DNA from: Chryseobacterium polytrichastri | GTDB lineage: Bacteria; Bacteroidota; Bacteroidia; Flavobacteriales; Weeksellaceae | Assembly (NCBI RefSeq): GCF_900142445.1 | Contig: NZ_FRAV01000024.1 | Span: forward strand, 1-64,000 | Length of the DNA: 64,000 bases | Direction of reading: 5' to 3' | Shown here: piece after piece, positions 25,355-34,624 of the stretch | Position numbering within the stretch: position 1 is the first letter of the stretch | How the letters are laid out: every line of letters starts with the position of its first letter | The notes under the pieces: generated by a model | The model's database searches: none | What the model was told of the DNA's origin: nothing | What the model saw: only the letters and a program-made list of their open reading frames with translations | Translations under genes and position numbers: made by a program

Positions 25355-26401
25355 ATGCAAAGAAAAAACACACCAGAAACACATAAGGATTTTTCATTAG
25401 ATCAAGCTGAAAACTATTTAATAATCTTATTTCCCCGTGTTTCACGTACTTTTGCCTTAACAGTTCCTGAGCTACCTATACCATTACGCAGAGTGGTCAT
25501 GAATGCCTATCTCTTAGCCCGTACATTGGATACAATCGAAGATGACAACGCACTAACTTTAGATCAAAAATTCTACTATGGGCGAAGGCTTGTCGAAATT
25601 GTTACAGGTCATGAAAAAGCAGAAGAATTTGCATTAGAGCTAGCACCACAATTATCTACGGAAACTAATGAAGCAGAGCGTGAGCTTATGTCTAATTTGG
25701 CATTGGTGATAAAAATAAAACAATCCTTCACCCAGTTACAACAGCAGGCAATTGAACGCTGTATAAGTATTATGTGGGAAGGTATGCAAATTTTTTTGAA
25801 GCGAAGAAGCTTAAATGGGCTTGAAACATTAGATGAAATGAACGATTATTGCTATCATGCTGCAGGCGTCGTAGGCGAAATGCTAACAGATCTTTTCTGT
25901 GATTATACCCCCGAGCTAGCACCTCATTATTTCGAGATGAAAAAACTTTCAATCTCATTTGGAAGGGCATTGCAAACGATAAACATTTTGTATGATCAAT
26001 GGGAAGACCGTGAAGAAGGACTTTGCTGGTTACCCCGCGATATATATGGCCTTGAGCTCAATACCCTCAAACCTGAAAATTATAATGAATCTTATGAAAA
26101 TGCTCAAAAAAAACTGATTAGTATTGCCTACAAGAACTTACGCGAAGCATTACAGTACACACTAATAATTCCTCATTCAGAATCAGGAATACGTCGTTTC
26201 TGTTACTGGACAATTACTCTTTCATTATTTGCTCTTCGTAGAATATATAATAAACCTGACTTTACTAAGAATGCAGAGGTAAAAATACCACGTCATTGGA
26301 TCTTTGCCATGATTATTATTACCCGTATATGTGGCACAGGAAATAGAGTGTTAACAACTTTTTTCAATATCGTTTCTCCTAAAATTCAACGTTTATCCTA
26401 A
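25355..26401 (+). CDS. Squalene/phytoene synthase family protein, squalene-synthase-like
   Basis: The 348-residue protein is a head-to-head prenyl transferase homologue. The two Asp-rich diphosphate-binding motifs are D59TIED63 and D214QWED218. YCYHAAGVVG (165-174) corresponds to the YCHYVAGLVG of squalene synthases, and the second motif context LQTINILYD matches QKTNIIRD, with Tyr in place of Arg. This points to squalene synthase rather than phytoene synthase or HpnC/D. Arginine codons are mainly CGN (about 17 of 24, mostly CGT/CGC) while neighbours use AGA, a sign of horizontal transfer. No partner hopanoid or carotenoid gene is adjacent. The product is unproven. Confidence 0.8.
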   Translation: MQRKNTPETHKDFSLDQAENYLIILFPRVSRTFALTVPELPIPLRRVVMNAYLLARTLDTIEDDNALTLDQKFYYGRRLVEIVTGHEKAEEFALELAPQLSTETNEAERELMSNLALVIKIKQSFTQLQQQAIERCISIMWEGMQIFLKRRSLNGLETLDEMNDYCYHAAGVVGEMLTDLFCDYTPELAPHYFEMKKLSISFGRALQTINILYDQWEDREEGLCWLPRDIYGLELNTLKPENYNESYENAQKKLISIAYKNLREALQYTLIIPHSESGIRRFCYWTITLSLFALRRIYNKPDFTKNAEVKIPRHWIFAMIIITRICGTGNRVLTTFFNIVSPKIQRLS

Positions 26402-26494
26402 TTTTCTTTAATACCTAATCTTAAGCTAGGCTATGCTTACGAGAAATTTTAAAAGCTTATATTTTAATCTACAATTAACTACTTATTTTATCAA

Positions 26495-26520
26495 GAAAAC
26501 CTTCAGAAATGAAGGTTTTC
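26495..26520. terminator. Bidirectional terminator
   Basis: A 10-bp stem GAAAACCTTC / GAAGGTTTTC with loop AGAAAT lies between the convergent squalene-synthase-like and SRPBCC genes. Confidence 0.75.
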
Positions 26521-26524
26521 TATT

Positions 26525-26914
26525 TTATTTATAAGCCTCTATCTTATCCGTCAAAGTATTAATGAAGTTTTGTAAAGGCTTTTCAACCATCATTTTTATA
26601 AATGGATTAAACTTTCCTTCAAAAAGCATCTGCACTTCCGTTTGGTTTTCACTGACTGGGTTCAAAGTAGCTGTTAATGTAAAATCTAAACTTGAACTAG
26701 CAGATTTCAAAACCGCTTTCTGATCAGTAACTTCATCTATTTTTAAAGCAATTTCCGGCATTCCCTGTAATCCGAATTTAAAGCCATCTTCTCTGGTTTC
26801 AAATTTTTGAAGACCATCCGGCATAAATTCTTTATAGTTTTCAGGGGTTTTTAGTATTTCGGATAATTCTTTAGATGATTTATTGACAATAATCTTTCGT
26901 CCTTCTAAATTCAT
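26525..26914 (-). CDS. SRPBCC (START-like) superfamily protein
   Basis: The 129-residue protein shows the beta-alpha-beta pattern of the SRPBCC/polyketide-cyclase-like lipid-binding fold: an N-terminal strand followed by SSKELSEILKTPENYKEFMP, several strands, and a C-terminal helix with FINTLTDKIEAYK. No catalytic residues can be named. It is divergent from the Nudix gene with 36 bp between starts, and such a pair is common in flavobacteria. The ligand is unknown. Confidence 0.65.
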   Translation of the reverse strand: MNLEGRKIIVNKSSKELSEILKTPENYKEFMPDGLQKFETREDGFKFGLQGMPEIALKIDEVTDQKAVLKSASSSLDFTLTATLNPVSENQTEVQMLFEGKFNPFIKMMVEKPLQNFINTLTDKIEAYK

Positions 26915-26950
26915 TTTTTATTTTTGTATTTAAATTCTTAATTATTACAA

Positions 26951-27562
26951 ATGTATAAAGTTTTTGTGAACGAAAAAAAATTATTACTGTCTAAGCAACC
27001 CGAAGACCTCGAAAAAAAGCTTAGCTATGAAGGTTTCTCAACTTTGGAGATCGCTTTGGATCTTTTAGAGAATACATCTGTAAAAGAACTCAATATATTC
27101 GGTGAAAATATTGATGAGATCTGGACTGAGTTTCAAAATCTTTTTAGAATTATTGAAGCTGCGGGCGGATTGGTAAATAAAGATAATGGCGACATGCTTT
27201 TCATAAAAAGATTAGGCAAATGGGATCTTCCAAAAGGGAAAATGGAAAAGGGGGAATCCAGAGAAGAATCTGCTGTAAGGGAAATTGAAGAGGAAACAGG
27301 TTTGAGAGATATTGAATTGGTAACATTCATCAATACAACTTACCACATTTATATCGAAAGAAACGGTGATAAAATTCTAAAATGCACCCATTGGTTTGAA
27401 ATGAATTTCTCGGGAGAAGATACTTCAAAACCGCAAATTGAAGAAGGGATTACTGAAGTAGCCTGGAAAAACACCACTCAAATAGAAAATGAAGTTTTTC
27501 CAAGTACTTTTAAAAATATTGAATTGATTGTAAAGGAATTCTGGAATACGAAGGCTAAATAA
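26951..27562 (+). CDS. Nudix hydrolase
   Basis: The 203-residue protein has an N-terminal extension of about 75 residues and then a Nudix domain. The Nudix box GKMEKGESREESAVREIEEETGL (about 97-119) fits G-x5-E-x7-REUxEExGU completely, so it should be an active magnesium-dependent hydrolase of a nucleoside diphosphate derivative. The substrate cannot be told. A TATTTTTG -7 box lies at 26919-26926. The 3' end overlaps convergent murF by 8 bp. Confidence 0.9.
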   Translation: MYKVFVNEKKLLLSKQPEDLEKKLSYEGFSTLEIALDLLENTSVKELNIFGENIDEIWTEFQNLFRIIEAAGGLVNKDNGDMLFIKRLGKWDLPKGKMEKGESREESAVREIEEETGLRDIELVTFINTTYHIYIERNGDKILKCTHWFEMNFSGEDTSKPQIEEGITEVAWKNTTQIENEVFPSTFKNIELIVKEFWNTKAK

Positions 27563-28826
27563 AGTCTATCGCTTTTTCCAGAGAAATCCCTCTTGAAGCT
27601 TTTAATAGAATATTTTCTGATTGAATGGTATTCAGCTTTAAATATTCTATTAATTCTGCTGTATTCAAAAAAGCAAATGCAGAAGAATTCACATTTTTAA
27701 AATGCGCTCCAACAGTTATTATTTCGTTAAAACCTAGATCCTGAGCCAACTTCATAATATTTTGATGTTCTTGTTCACTCTCCTCTCCTAATTCCAACAT
27801 ATCACCAATAATGATCGTTTTTGACCCTTCAAAAGTGATGAAGTTATGCAAAGAAGCTGTCATAGAACTTGGATTGGCATTATAGGTATCAAGAACTAAA
27901 GTCCGACCTTCTTTCTTAACGATTTGAGAACGCATATTGGTTGGTGTATAACTCTCAATAGCTAGTTTTATTTTTTCAAACTCAATTCCAAAATGCAATC
28001 CTAGACTAGCCGCAGCACAAAGATTAGTGAAATTATATTCCCCTGTCAATTTAGATAATGCTTTCTGGTTTTTATAAAACAATCCTACAAAATGCTCTTC
28101 GGAAAAAGACTCAAAATTATAATCTGAGTTTTCTTTTCCAAAAGTAATTTTAGATTCGTAATCTTTTGTTTTTTCTGATTGAATTGGATCATTTTCATTA
28201 ACCAAAATAGTCTGGTGATGATTTTTCAAATAATCATACAGTTCAGACTTTCCTTTTATGACTCCTTCAAAGCCTCCAAAGCCTTCCAAATGCGCTTTTC
28301 CGAAATTAGTAATATATCCAAAATTAGGTTGTGCAATGGTACAGAGCAGTTCAATTTCCTTTTGATGGTTGGCCCCCATTTCTATAACCGCCATTTCATG
28401 TTCAGGTTTAATAGAAAGAATCGTTAGCGGAACACCAATATGATTATTTAGATTTCCATACGTATATTGTACGTTGTACTTCTCTGAAAGAACAGCATGA
28501 ACAAGTTCTTTGGTCGTTGTTTTCCCATTACTTCCTGTAAGGCCAATAATAGGGATCTGTAATTGGTTTCTATGGTGAATGGCTAGCTCTTGTAAAAACT
28601 CCAACGTAGAAGGAACATAGAAAATATTTTTAACTTTATTTTCAAAATCTTCCTGTTCAACAATTACCGCCAGAGCTCCTTGTTCTATAGCTTTTTCAGC
28701 AAAAGTAGCAGCATTGAAATTTTCTCCCGAAAAGGCAAAAAAGATGTCCTTCTCTCCTATTTTTCTGCTGTCTATGGTAACTCTGTTAGATTGTAAAAAT
28801 AAAGAGTAAAACTGTTCTATATTCAT
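27555..28826 (-). CDS. murF: UDP-N-acetylmuramoyl-tripeptide--D-alanyl-D-alanine ligase
   Basis: The 423-residue Mur ligase adds D-Ala-D-Ala to the UDP-MurNAc-tripeptide in the cytoplasm. The N-terminal substrate domain contains VTIDSRKIGEKDIFFAF, the ATP-binding loop GLTGSNGKTTTKE is at 95-107, and VIEMGANHQKEI and the C-terminal-domain opening LVLDTYNANPSSM are typical MurF. It lies just downstream of gldJ on the same strand with a terminator between them. A TATTTTTG box (28838-28831) ends 4 nt before its ATG. Confidence 0.95.
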   Translation of the reverse strand: MNIEQFYSLFLQSNRVTIDSRKIGEKDIFFAFSGENFNAATFAEKAIEQGALAVIVEQEDFENKVKNIFYVPSTLEFLQELAIHHRNQLQIPIIGLTGSNGKTTTKELVHAVLSEKYNVQYTYGNLNNHIGVPLTILSIKPEHEMAVIEMGANHQKEIELLCTIAQPNFGYITNFGKAHLEGFGGFEGVIKGKSELYDYLKNHHQTILVNENDPIQSEKTKDYESKITFGKENSDYNFESFSEEHFVGLFYKNQKALSKLTGEYNFTNLCAAASLGLHFGIEFEKIKLAIESYTPTNMRSQIVKKEGRTLVLDTYNANPSSMTASLHNFITFEGSKTIIIGDMLELGEESEQEHQNIMKLAQDLGFNEIITVGAHFKNVNSSAFAFLNTAELIEYLKLNTIQSENILLKASRGISLEKAIDFI

Positions 28827-28830
28827 GGTT

Positions 28831-28838
28831 CAAAAATA
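28831..28838 (-). promoter_or_regulatory. Possible -7 box just before murF
   Basis: TATTTTTG on the minus strand is 4 nt from the ATG, but it lies in the T-run of the gldJ terminator and lacks a -33 TTG, so it could be chance. Confidence 0.3.
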
Positions 28839-28868
28839 AAAAAACCTTCCAATAGTTTGGAAGGTTTT
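28839..28868 (-). terminator. Terminator of gldJ
   Basis: A 12-bp stem AAAACCTTCCAA / TTGGAAGGTTTT with a 4-nt loop is followed on the minus strand by a T-run. It is 21 bp after the gldJ stop. Confidence 0.8.
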
Positions 28869-28889
28869 TGAAATTATTTTTGATAAATA

Positions 28890-30491
28890 TTATCTTCTAG
28901 TTCTAGCCTTGTCATTAGCTCTAGCATCTTGTGCTACACGGAATCCGATCCATCCGTATGCTTTGCCTTGGTTTTTATATCTTCTTTGACCTGGGTCTAA
29001 CCAATATGCTGTATCCTGCCAAGAACCTCCTTTTACTACTCTTACTTCATTACTCATAGCAGAAGTTCTGTCCTTAGTATCTTTTTGTAATACAACTTTA
29101 CCGTTAGCATTTACAATAAACCTTGTTTTAGGAGAATTGTACATATCGAAACCAGCAGCAGAATCACTTGCTGTTCTATATTCTAAAGATGATTGTCTGT
29201 CACCATCTCTATAGTCTCTGTAATCAGCAACTGTTTCTCTTTCAAACTGACCTGGTAAGTTTTTGTAAACTAATCTACCATCAGCTAAAGTATCATACTT
29301 AATGTTGCTTTCATCAACCATCTTATAAGTTCCGTCTCCGTTTCTTACAACAGCCTGAGGCATATTTCCTCTGTAGTAGTTGAAATCACTGAAGTTTTCA
29401 TCGATAATTGGTCTGTAAACATCGGCAGTCCATTCAGAAACGTTTCCGTACATACCGTAGATACCTAGATCATTTGATGGATATTGTCTAACGTCTGCAG
29501 TTCTTGCAGCACCGTCATTTTTCCATCCTGGAAGACCTGAATAATCACCAGTTCCCATTTTGAAATTTTCAAGGTACATACCTCTTTCTTTTCCTTTGGT
29601 TCCTCTTAGCAATTCAATTTCAGGTTTTTTACCTTTATATTGATTGTATTCTCTATTCTTAGCCATACCAAGAGCTGCGTATTCCCATTCAACTTCTGTA
29701 GGAAGTCTGAATTTCGTAACCATAGCAGCGTTTGGAGCTCTGTTTGCAGCAAGCAATCTTTGGTTGGTACTTTTTATACCAATTTTTTGCTGCATTCTTT
29801 TTTCGTTAATATATCCCTGAATTTCCGGATCATTCGACTTGAATTTATCCATGTTAAATGCAGTTCCACCTTGGTTATTAGATTCATTTATATATAAATC
29901 TTTAGCAATTACTCCTGCTTGCATTAAAGCTTTTTCGTTCGCTCTATCTGACAACCACTCGCAGTATCTGTTAGCCTGCGTCCAAGATACACCCACTACC
30001 GGATAGTAATCGAATTCAGGAGAACGGAAATACGTTTCGTTGAAATCGTTTCTAGATAGTTTGTTATCCCACAATAAGGTATCCGGTAAAGCACCGTTAT
30101 AGATTTCCTTAAAGCTTGGATCACTTGGAGGGAATACATACTTCAACCATGTAAGGTATTCGCGGTATTCATAGTTAGTAATTTCTGTTTCTCCGATAAA
30201 GAATGAGCTTACCTGCATTCTGCGAGGCGAGTTATTCCAATCGTGCATAACATCATCTTTCACTAATCCCATTGTAAAAGTTCCACCTTCTACATATACC
30301 ATTCCTGGCCAACCTTTCTGCTTCTGTTGCTTTCCTGCAAAAAACCAACCCTGTTTTTCGTTTGGCTTCCAACCTGTCTTGCTGACAAATTTTTTAGTAC
30401 CACCGCCTTTACTGGTACCTGACCCACCACAACTGGTTAATGCAAGTGTAGAACTCAATGCTATTAATGAAAACAACTTTAGTTTTTTCAT
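28890..30491 (-). CDS. gldJ: Gliding motility lipoprotein GldJ
   Basis: The 533-residue outer-membrane lipoprotein belongs to the gliding motility/T9SS apparatus of flavobacteria. The signal ends at the lipobox LTSC (Cys21). The rest is a sulfatase-modifying-factor (FGE-sulfatase) type domain: VYVEGGTFTMG near residue 65, FRLPTEVEWEYAA in the middle, YGMYGNVSEWTADVY, and a C-terminal VVKGGSWQD...GFRVAQ. The C-terminal tail NDKARTRR fits GldJ, whose tail is known in F. johnsoniae to matter for gliding. It is divergent from porU, the order known from gliding flavobacteria. Chryseobacteria keep gldJ for T9SS function even when they do not glide. Confidence 0.95.
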   Translation of the reverse strand: MKKLKLFSLIALSSTLALTSCGGSGTSKGGGTKKFVSKTGWKPNEKQGWFFAGKQQKQKGWPGMVYVEGGTFTMGLVKDDVMHDWNNSPRRMQVSSFFIGETEITNYEYREYLTWLKYVFPPSDPSFKEIYNGALPDTLLWDNKLSRNDFNETYFRSPEFDYYPVVGVSWTQANRYCEWLSDRANEKALMQAGVIAKDLYINESNNQGGTAFNMDKFKSNDPEIQGYINEKRMQQKIGIKSTNQRLLAANRAPNAAMVTKFRLPTEVEWEYAALGMAKNREYNQYKGKKPEIELLRGTKGKERGMYLENFKMGTGDYSGLPGWKNDGAARTADVRQYPSNDLGIYGMYGNVSEWTADVYRPIIDENFSDFNYYRGNMPQAVVRNGDGTYKMVDESNIKYDTLADGRLVYKNLPGQFERETVADYRDYRDGDRQSSLEYRTASDSAAGFDMYNSPKTRFIVNANGKVVLQKDTKDRTSAMSNEVRVVKGGSWQDTAYWLDPGQRRYKNQGKAYGWIGFRVAQDARANDKARTRR

Positions 30492-30510
30492 AGTCGATTA
30501 TAAATATTTT

Positions 30511-30540
30511 CAAAGTACAAAGAAAAAATAAATTATTCAA
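30511..30540 (-). promoter_or_regulatory. Candidate gldJ promoter
   Basis: On the minus strand TTG (30540-30538), a 20-bp spacer and TACTTTG (30517-30511) resemble the -33/-7 consensus with one base missing in the -7 box. The predicted leader is about 15 nt. Confidence 0.45.
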
Positions 30541-30656
30541 TAAATCAAGTAAAGATTTGATTTTTTTGAAAAACGTTAACAAATTAATTTTATTGTATCG
30601 CAATTTAATTCTAAAATTTTCATTTATTTTGTAATTTCGAATTTTCAAAATCAGAC

Positions 30657-33600
30657 ATGAAACAAAAACTAACGCTTTTACTCTTATTATCCTTTGTATC
30701 AACGGTTTGGGCTCAAAGAATAGCCATAGAATGGAATGGTGCTAAAATTCAAGATTTTGGCGAAACAAAATTAAATCTTCCCAGCTTCAAAAATGAAGGA
30801 TTTTCTTATGGTCAAAACAACGTTTTTATATCGACCAAGCAGAAAGTTGGAGAAAAACAGCTGAAGATTTCTAACCAAGTTTGGGAAAATATTTCCAACA
30901 AAGAATTATTTGACTTAAATAAAGACTTATTTTCAAACAACGAAATTAAAGATATCACTTATTATTATCTTGAAGGTGAAAGATACGCCGGTATAAATGT
31001 TTCATTGTTTAAAAATGTTAATGGTCGTGCTCAAAGGTTGTCATCATTTGAAATTACCGAAACATCATTACCTAATAACTTTGGGAGTGTAGCTAAAGTA
31101 GGAAGTACTGTCAATCCTCTAGCAACGGGTGGTTTTTACAAAATAAAAGTTGATAAATCCGGTATTTTTAAAATTACAAGACAATTTTTACAAGATAATG
31201 GAATAAACCCCTCTTCTGTAAACCCTAAAAATTTCAGGATTTATGGAAATGGAGGAGTTATGCTTCCTGAATACAATCAGGATGTAAAGTATAGTGCTTT
31301 GCAGGAAAATTCTATACAGGTTGTTGGAGAAGACGACGGAGTATGGAATGACAATGATTATGCTTTGTTCTACGCTCAAGGGCCTAATGGCTATAATCTT
31401 TATAACACCGGGAATGGAAATGGTTTCAAAAGAGTAGAAACAAGGGGTGATGGAAGTGATAATCTTAAAAACATCTATGAAGATTTTGCTTATTACTATA
31501 TAAATTTTGACAAAGGTCCAGGAAAAAGAGTACAATCCTTAGATGCCAATTTACCTACTACTGCCTTAATTACAAGATATGATGGTTATCAGACTATCAA
31601 TAATGATCAAAAAAACTTATTAAAAGTTGGAAGAACTTGGGTAGAAGACATTCCCTTTACTACCGAAAAAACTATTACGTTTACAACCAACTCGCCTATA
31701 CAAAGCTCTGACCTTATAAGATACAGAACAAGAGTAATTGGCTATAAATCTCAGCAAAACAGTATTACATTTAGCATCAATAATCAAAATCCTATTCCAT
31801 TTTCGGTGCCTGCCAATACTCCTAATTCTAATTATGATTTTTATCCTGTAAGGTATAATGGAACACTACCTGGCTTAAGTGGAAATCAGATTACATTTAA
31901 ATACACTCCAAATATTGCAACAAATCCTAACGGCACTTTTTACTTTGATTATGTAGAAGTACAGTATAAAGAAAATCTTAGTTTCAATGGCTCACAAATG
32001 AATTTCAGAGATTTTTCTCTGGCGAGTGGAACTAATACAAGTTATGGTTTTAGTATCGCAAATACTTCTGCTGTGGAGCAAGTATGGGATGTTACAGACA
32101 TCACGAACGCTAATAGGAGAGTAAATAAAGCAACAGGTAATGCTAGCTTCAATTTTGGATACATTACTTCTAATCAAAATTTCAACAATGAATTTGTAGC
32201 TTTTAGAGCTGATGCAGCCTTTGCGCCACAATTTGTAGAGAGAATTGCTAATCAAGATCTTTCAGCATTACAAAATGTAGACTACCTAATTCTTACAGTT
32301 CCTCAATTAATGGGTCAAGCTCAAAGATTAGCAAACTATCATCAGACAAAAAACAACTTTAATGTTCAGGTTGTAGATGTTAATAAAGTTTACAACGAAT
32401 TTGGAAGCGGAAGTAAAGACCTTACCGCTATTAGAGATTTTGTAACAAAGCTGAATACACCTAATGGAAAATTAAAATATGTATTTATATTAGGAGATGC
32501 ATCTTATGACTATAAAAATAGAATTCCTAACAACTCAAATGTAGTTTCAAGTTATGAAAGTGAGGATTCTGGAGATTTCATAAACTCTTTCGTTACGGAT
32601 GATTATATTGTAATGACACAACCTCAGACTTATAGTTATATTGACAGTAACCTTCCGGATATACCCATTGGAAGAATTCCTGCAGCTAATATAACTGAAG
32701 CAGGTAATATGATGGATAAAATCTTAGCTTATTACAATAATTTACCGAGCCAGTCTACTCCTTTCGGAGAATGGCGTATGAAACTGGATTTCGTAGTGGA
32801 TGACGATCATGATGAAAATAGTAGTAATCCTATACCATTCCATACTACAATGAATAATGCTTTGGTGAGTGTTTTTGAAATGCCCGGCGCTACTAATCTT
32901 AAAGAATACAATGTTAGAAAGCTATATTTAGATGCCTTTCAAGCTCAAAGTACAGCCGGAGGGCAGAGATACCCACAAGTAAACCAAGCTATATCTAATG
33001 ACATTGGTAACAGTTTATATCTTTTCTATTTCGGACACGGAGGAATCAATGGTTGGGCACAAGAAAGAGTTTTAACAACAGATGAAATTCAAAACTCAAA
33101 TAACTTCTCTAACATTTATAGTAGATTCCCATTTGTATCAACCATAACATGTGAATTTACTTTATGGGACGATCCAGAAATATCTTCTGCAGGTGAACAG
33201 TTTATTAAACTAAAACAAGGTGGTGTTTCAACAATGATTACATCAAGCCGTGCCGTAGGTATTGGTTATGGTATTTCATTTACCGATATTTATACTAAAG
33301 AAATCTTTAAAATGGTAAATGATGATTTTCAAACTTTAGGAAATGCACATTTAAATGCCAAGAAAATAAAAGGACCGGACTCAAATCACTTAAAAGTAAA
33401 TCTATTGGGTGATCCTGCGATGAAACTAAGCAGACCTAAAAGATTATTGGTTATAGACGGTATCGAAACTCCGGTTCCGGGATTAATCAGAGGATTGGAT
33501 TTTGTAAAGGTAAAAGGACATATTAATAATACAAACGGAACAGTGAATACTACCTTTAACGGAAGAGTTGTTATTAATATTTTTGATAAAAGATTAAACA

Positions 33601-34565
33601 AAAAAACATTGAATAATGATGGTAACCTTACTGTTCTAAATTATACAGAAGAAGGAAGTGCTATCGTAAAAGCATCAGGAACTGCTGTAAATGGAGTCTT
33701 CACAGTAGAATTTTATGTGCCAAAAGATATTAACTATGCTATCGGGGAAGGAAGAATCTTAGGATATGCTGATAATAAAGCAATGGATGTGTTCAACAAC
33801 CAAGCCGTACAAGTTGGAGACATTAATCCTAACGGAATTAATGACAACGAACCTCCAAAAGTAAAACTGTATATGAACAACACCAATTTTGCTAACGGAG
33901 GTATTACCAACCAAAGCCCAATGTTGTTGGCATGTGTTACTGATGATACCGGAATCAATTCTACAGGATCTGGTATTGGTCACGATATTACAGTGTATTT
34001 GGACGGCCAAATTATTAATACTGTTGTTCTAAATGATTTTTACGCTTCTGGAGAAGGAAACGGATGTTTAAGCCCGAGCTTAGCAGATTATCAAAAAGGA
34101 AACGTAACCTACCCTTTCAGGAATTTAGCAATAGGTCAACATCAATTAACATTTAAAGTTTGGGATATCAACAATAATTCTACAACATCTACGTTAGACT
34201 TTGAAGTTAAGGATGAGGCTGATCAGCACTTGGTGATTAACAGACCATTAAACTGGCCGAACCCTTTTACCAACAAAACGTATGTTCAGTTTGAGCATAA
34301 TTGTGATGATATTTTGGATGTTAACGTTCAAATTTACACAATAACAGGAAAATTAGTAAAAACAATTTCACAACCAGTTGTTGCAGAACCCTTCCTACAG
34401 GGCTTTAGAACGCCACGTCAGGCAATAGAATGGGACGGAAGAGACGATTTTGGCTCAACAGTAGCAAAAGGTACGTATATTTTTAAGATATTTGCAAAAA
34501 GTCAAAACCAAGAAAAATGCAAAGGAAGTGCCACAGCTGTAGAAAAAATGGTACTTTTGAAATAA
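30657..34565 (+). CDS. porU: Type IX secretion system sortase PorU
   Basis: The 1302-residue protein is the T9SS C-terminal signal peptidase that cleaves cargo signals and attaches cargo at the cell surface. It has a signal peptide (about 1-20), an N-terminal beta-rich region, a gingipain-like C25 peptidase domain (about 540-945) with catalytic His794 in FYFGHGGINGW and Cys832 in STITCEFTLWDD, then Ig-like domains and a C-terminal FlgD-like/T9SS-type domain from WPNPFTNKTYVQF. PorU's own signal is known to be kept uncleaved. It is followed by porV with about 60 bp between. Confidence 0.95.
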   Translation: MKQKLTLLLLLSFVSTVWAQRIAIEWNGAKIQDFGETKLNLPSFKNEGFSYGQNNVFISTKQKVGEKQLKISNQVWENISNKELFDLNKDLFSNNEIKDITYYYLEGERYAGINVSLFKNVNGRAQRLSSFEITETSLPNNFGSVAKVGSTVNPLATGGFYKIKVDKSGIFKITRQFLQDNGINPSSVNPKNFRIYGNGGVMLPEYNQDVKYSALQENSIQVVGEDDGVWNDNDYALFYAQGPNGYNLYNTGNGNGFKRVETRGDGSDNLKNIYEDFAYYYINFDKGPGKRVQSLDANLPTTALITRYDGYQTINNDQKNLLKVGRTWVEDIPFTTEKTITFTTNSPIQSSDLIRYRTRVIGYKSQQNSITFSINNQNPIPFSVPANTPNSNYDFYPVRYNGTLPGLSGNQITFKYTPNIATNPNGTFYFDYVEVQYKENLSFNGSQMNFRDFSLASGTNTSYGFSIANTSAVEQVWDVTDITNANRRVNKATGNASFNFGYITSNQNFNNEFVAFRADAAFAPQFVERIANQDLSALQNVDYLILTVPQLMGQAQRLANYHQTKNNFNVQVVDVNKVYNEFGSGSKDLTAIRDFVTKLNTPNGKLKYVFILGDASYDYKNRIPNNSNVVSSYESEDSGDFINSFVTDDYIVMTQPQTYSYIDSNLPDIPIGRIPAANITEAGNMMDKILAYYNNLPSQSTPFGEWRMKLDFVVDDDHDENSSNPIPFHTTMNNALVSVFEMPGATNLKEYNVRKLYLDAFQAQSTAGGQRYPQVNQAISNDIGNSLYLFYFGHGGINGWAQERVLTTDEIQNSNNFSNIYSRFPFVSTITCEFTLWDDPEISSAGEQFIKLKQGGVSTMITSSRAVGIGYGISFTDIYTKEIFKMVNDDFQTLGNAHLNAKKIKGPDSNHLKVNLLGDPAMKLSRPKRLLVIDGIETPVPGLIRGLDFVKVKGHINNTNGTVNTTFNGRVVINIFDKRLNKKTLNNDGNLTVLNYTEEGSAIVKASGTAVNGVFTVEFYVPKDINYAIGEGRILGYADNKAMDVFNNQAVQVGDINPNGINDNEPPKVKLYMNNTNFANGGITNQSPMLLACVTDDTGINSTGSGIGHDITVYLDGQIINTVVLNDFYASGEGNGCLSPSLADYQKGNVTYPFRNLAIGQHQLTFKVWDINNNSTTSTLDFEVKDEADQHLVINRPLNWPNPFTNKTYVQFEHNCDDILDVNVQIYTITGKLVKTISQPVVAEPFLQGFRTPRQAIEWDGRDDFGSTVAKGTYIFKIFAKSQNQEKCKGSATAVEKMVLLK

Positions 34566-34624
34566 ATTAAAATAACATAGATAATAATATTAACAAAAAA
34601 CTGATAATATATAAAAGACAACAT

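Noticed and set aside
30409..30702. A frame crossing the gldJ-porU divergent region
   Set aside because: It runs through the gldJ promoter and both gene starts, and is AT-rich without motif.
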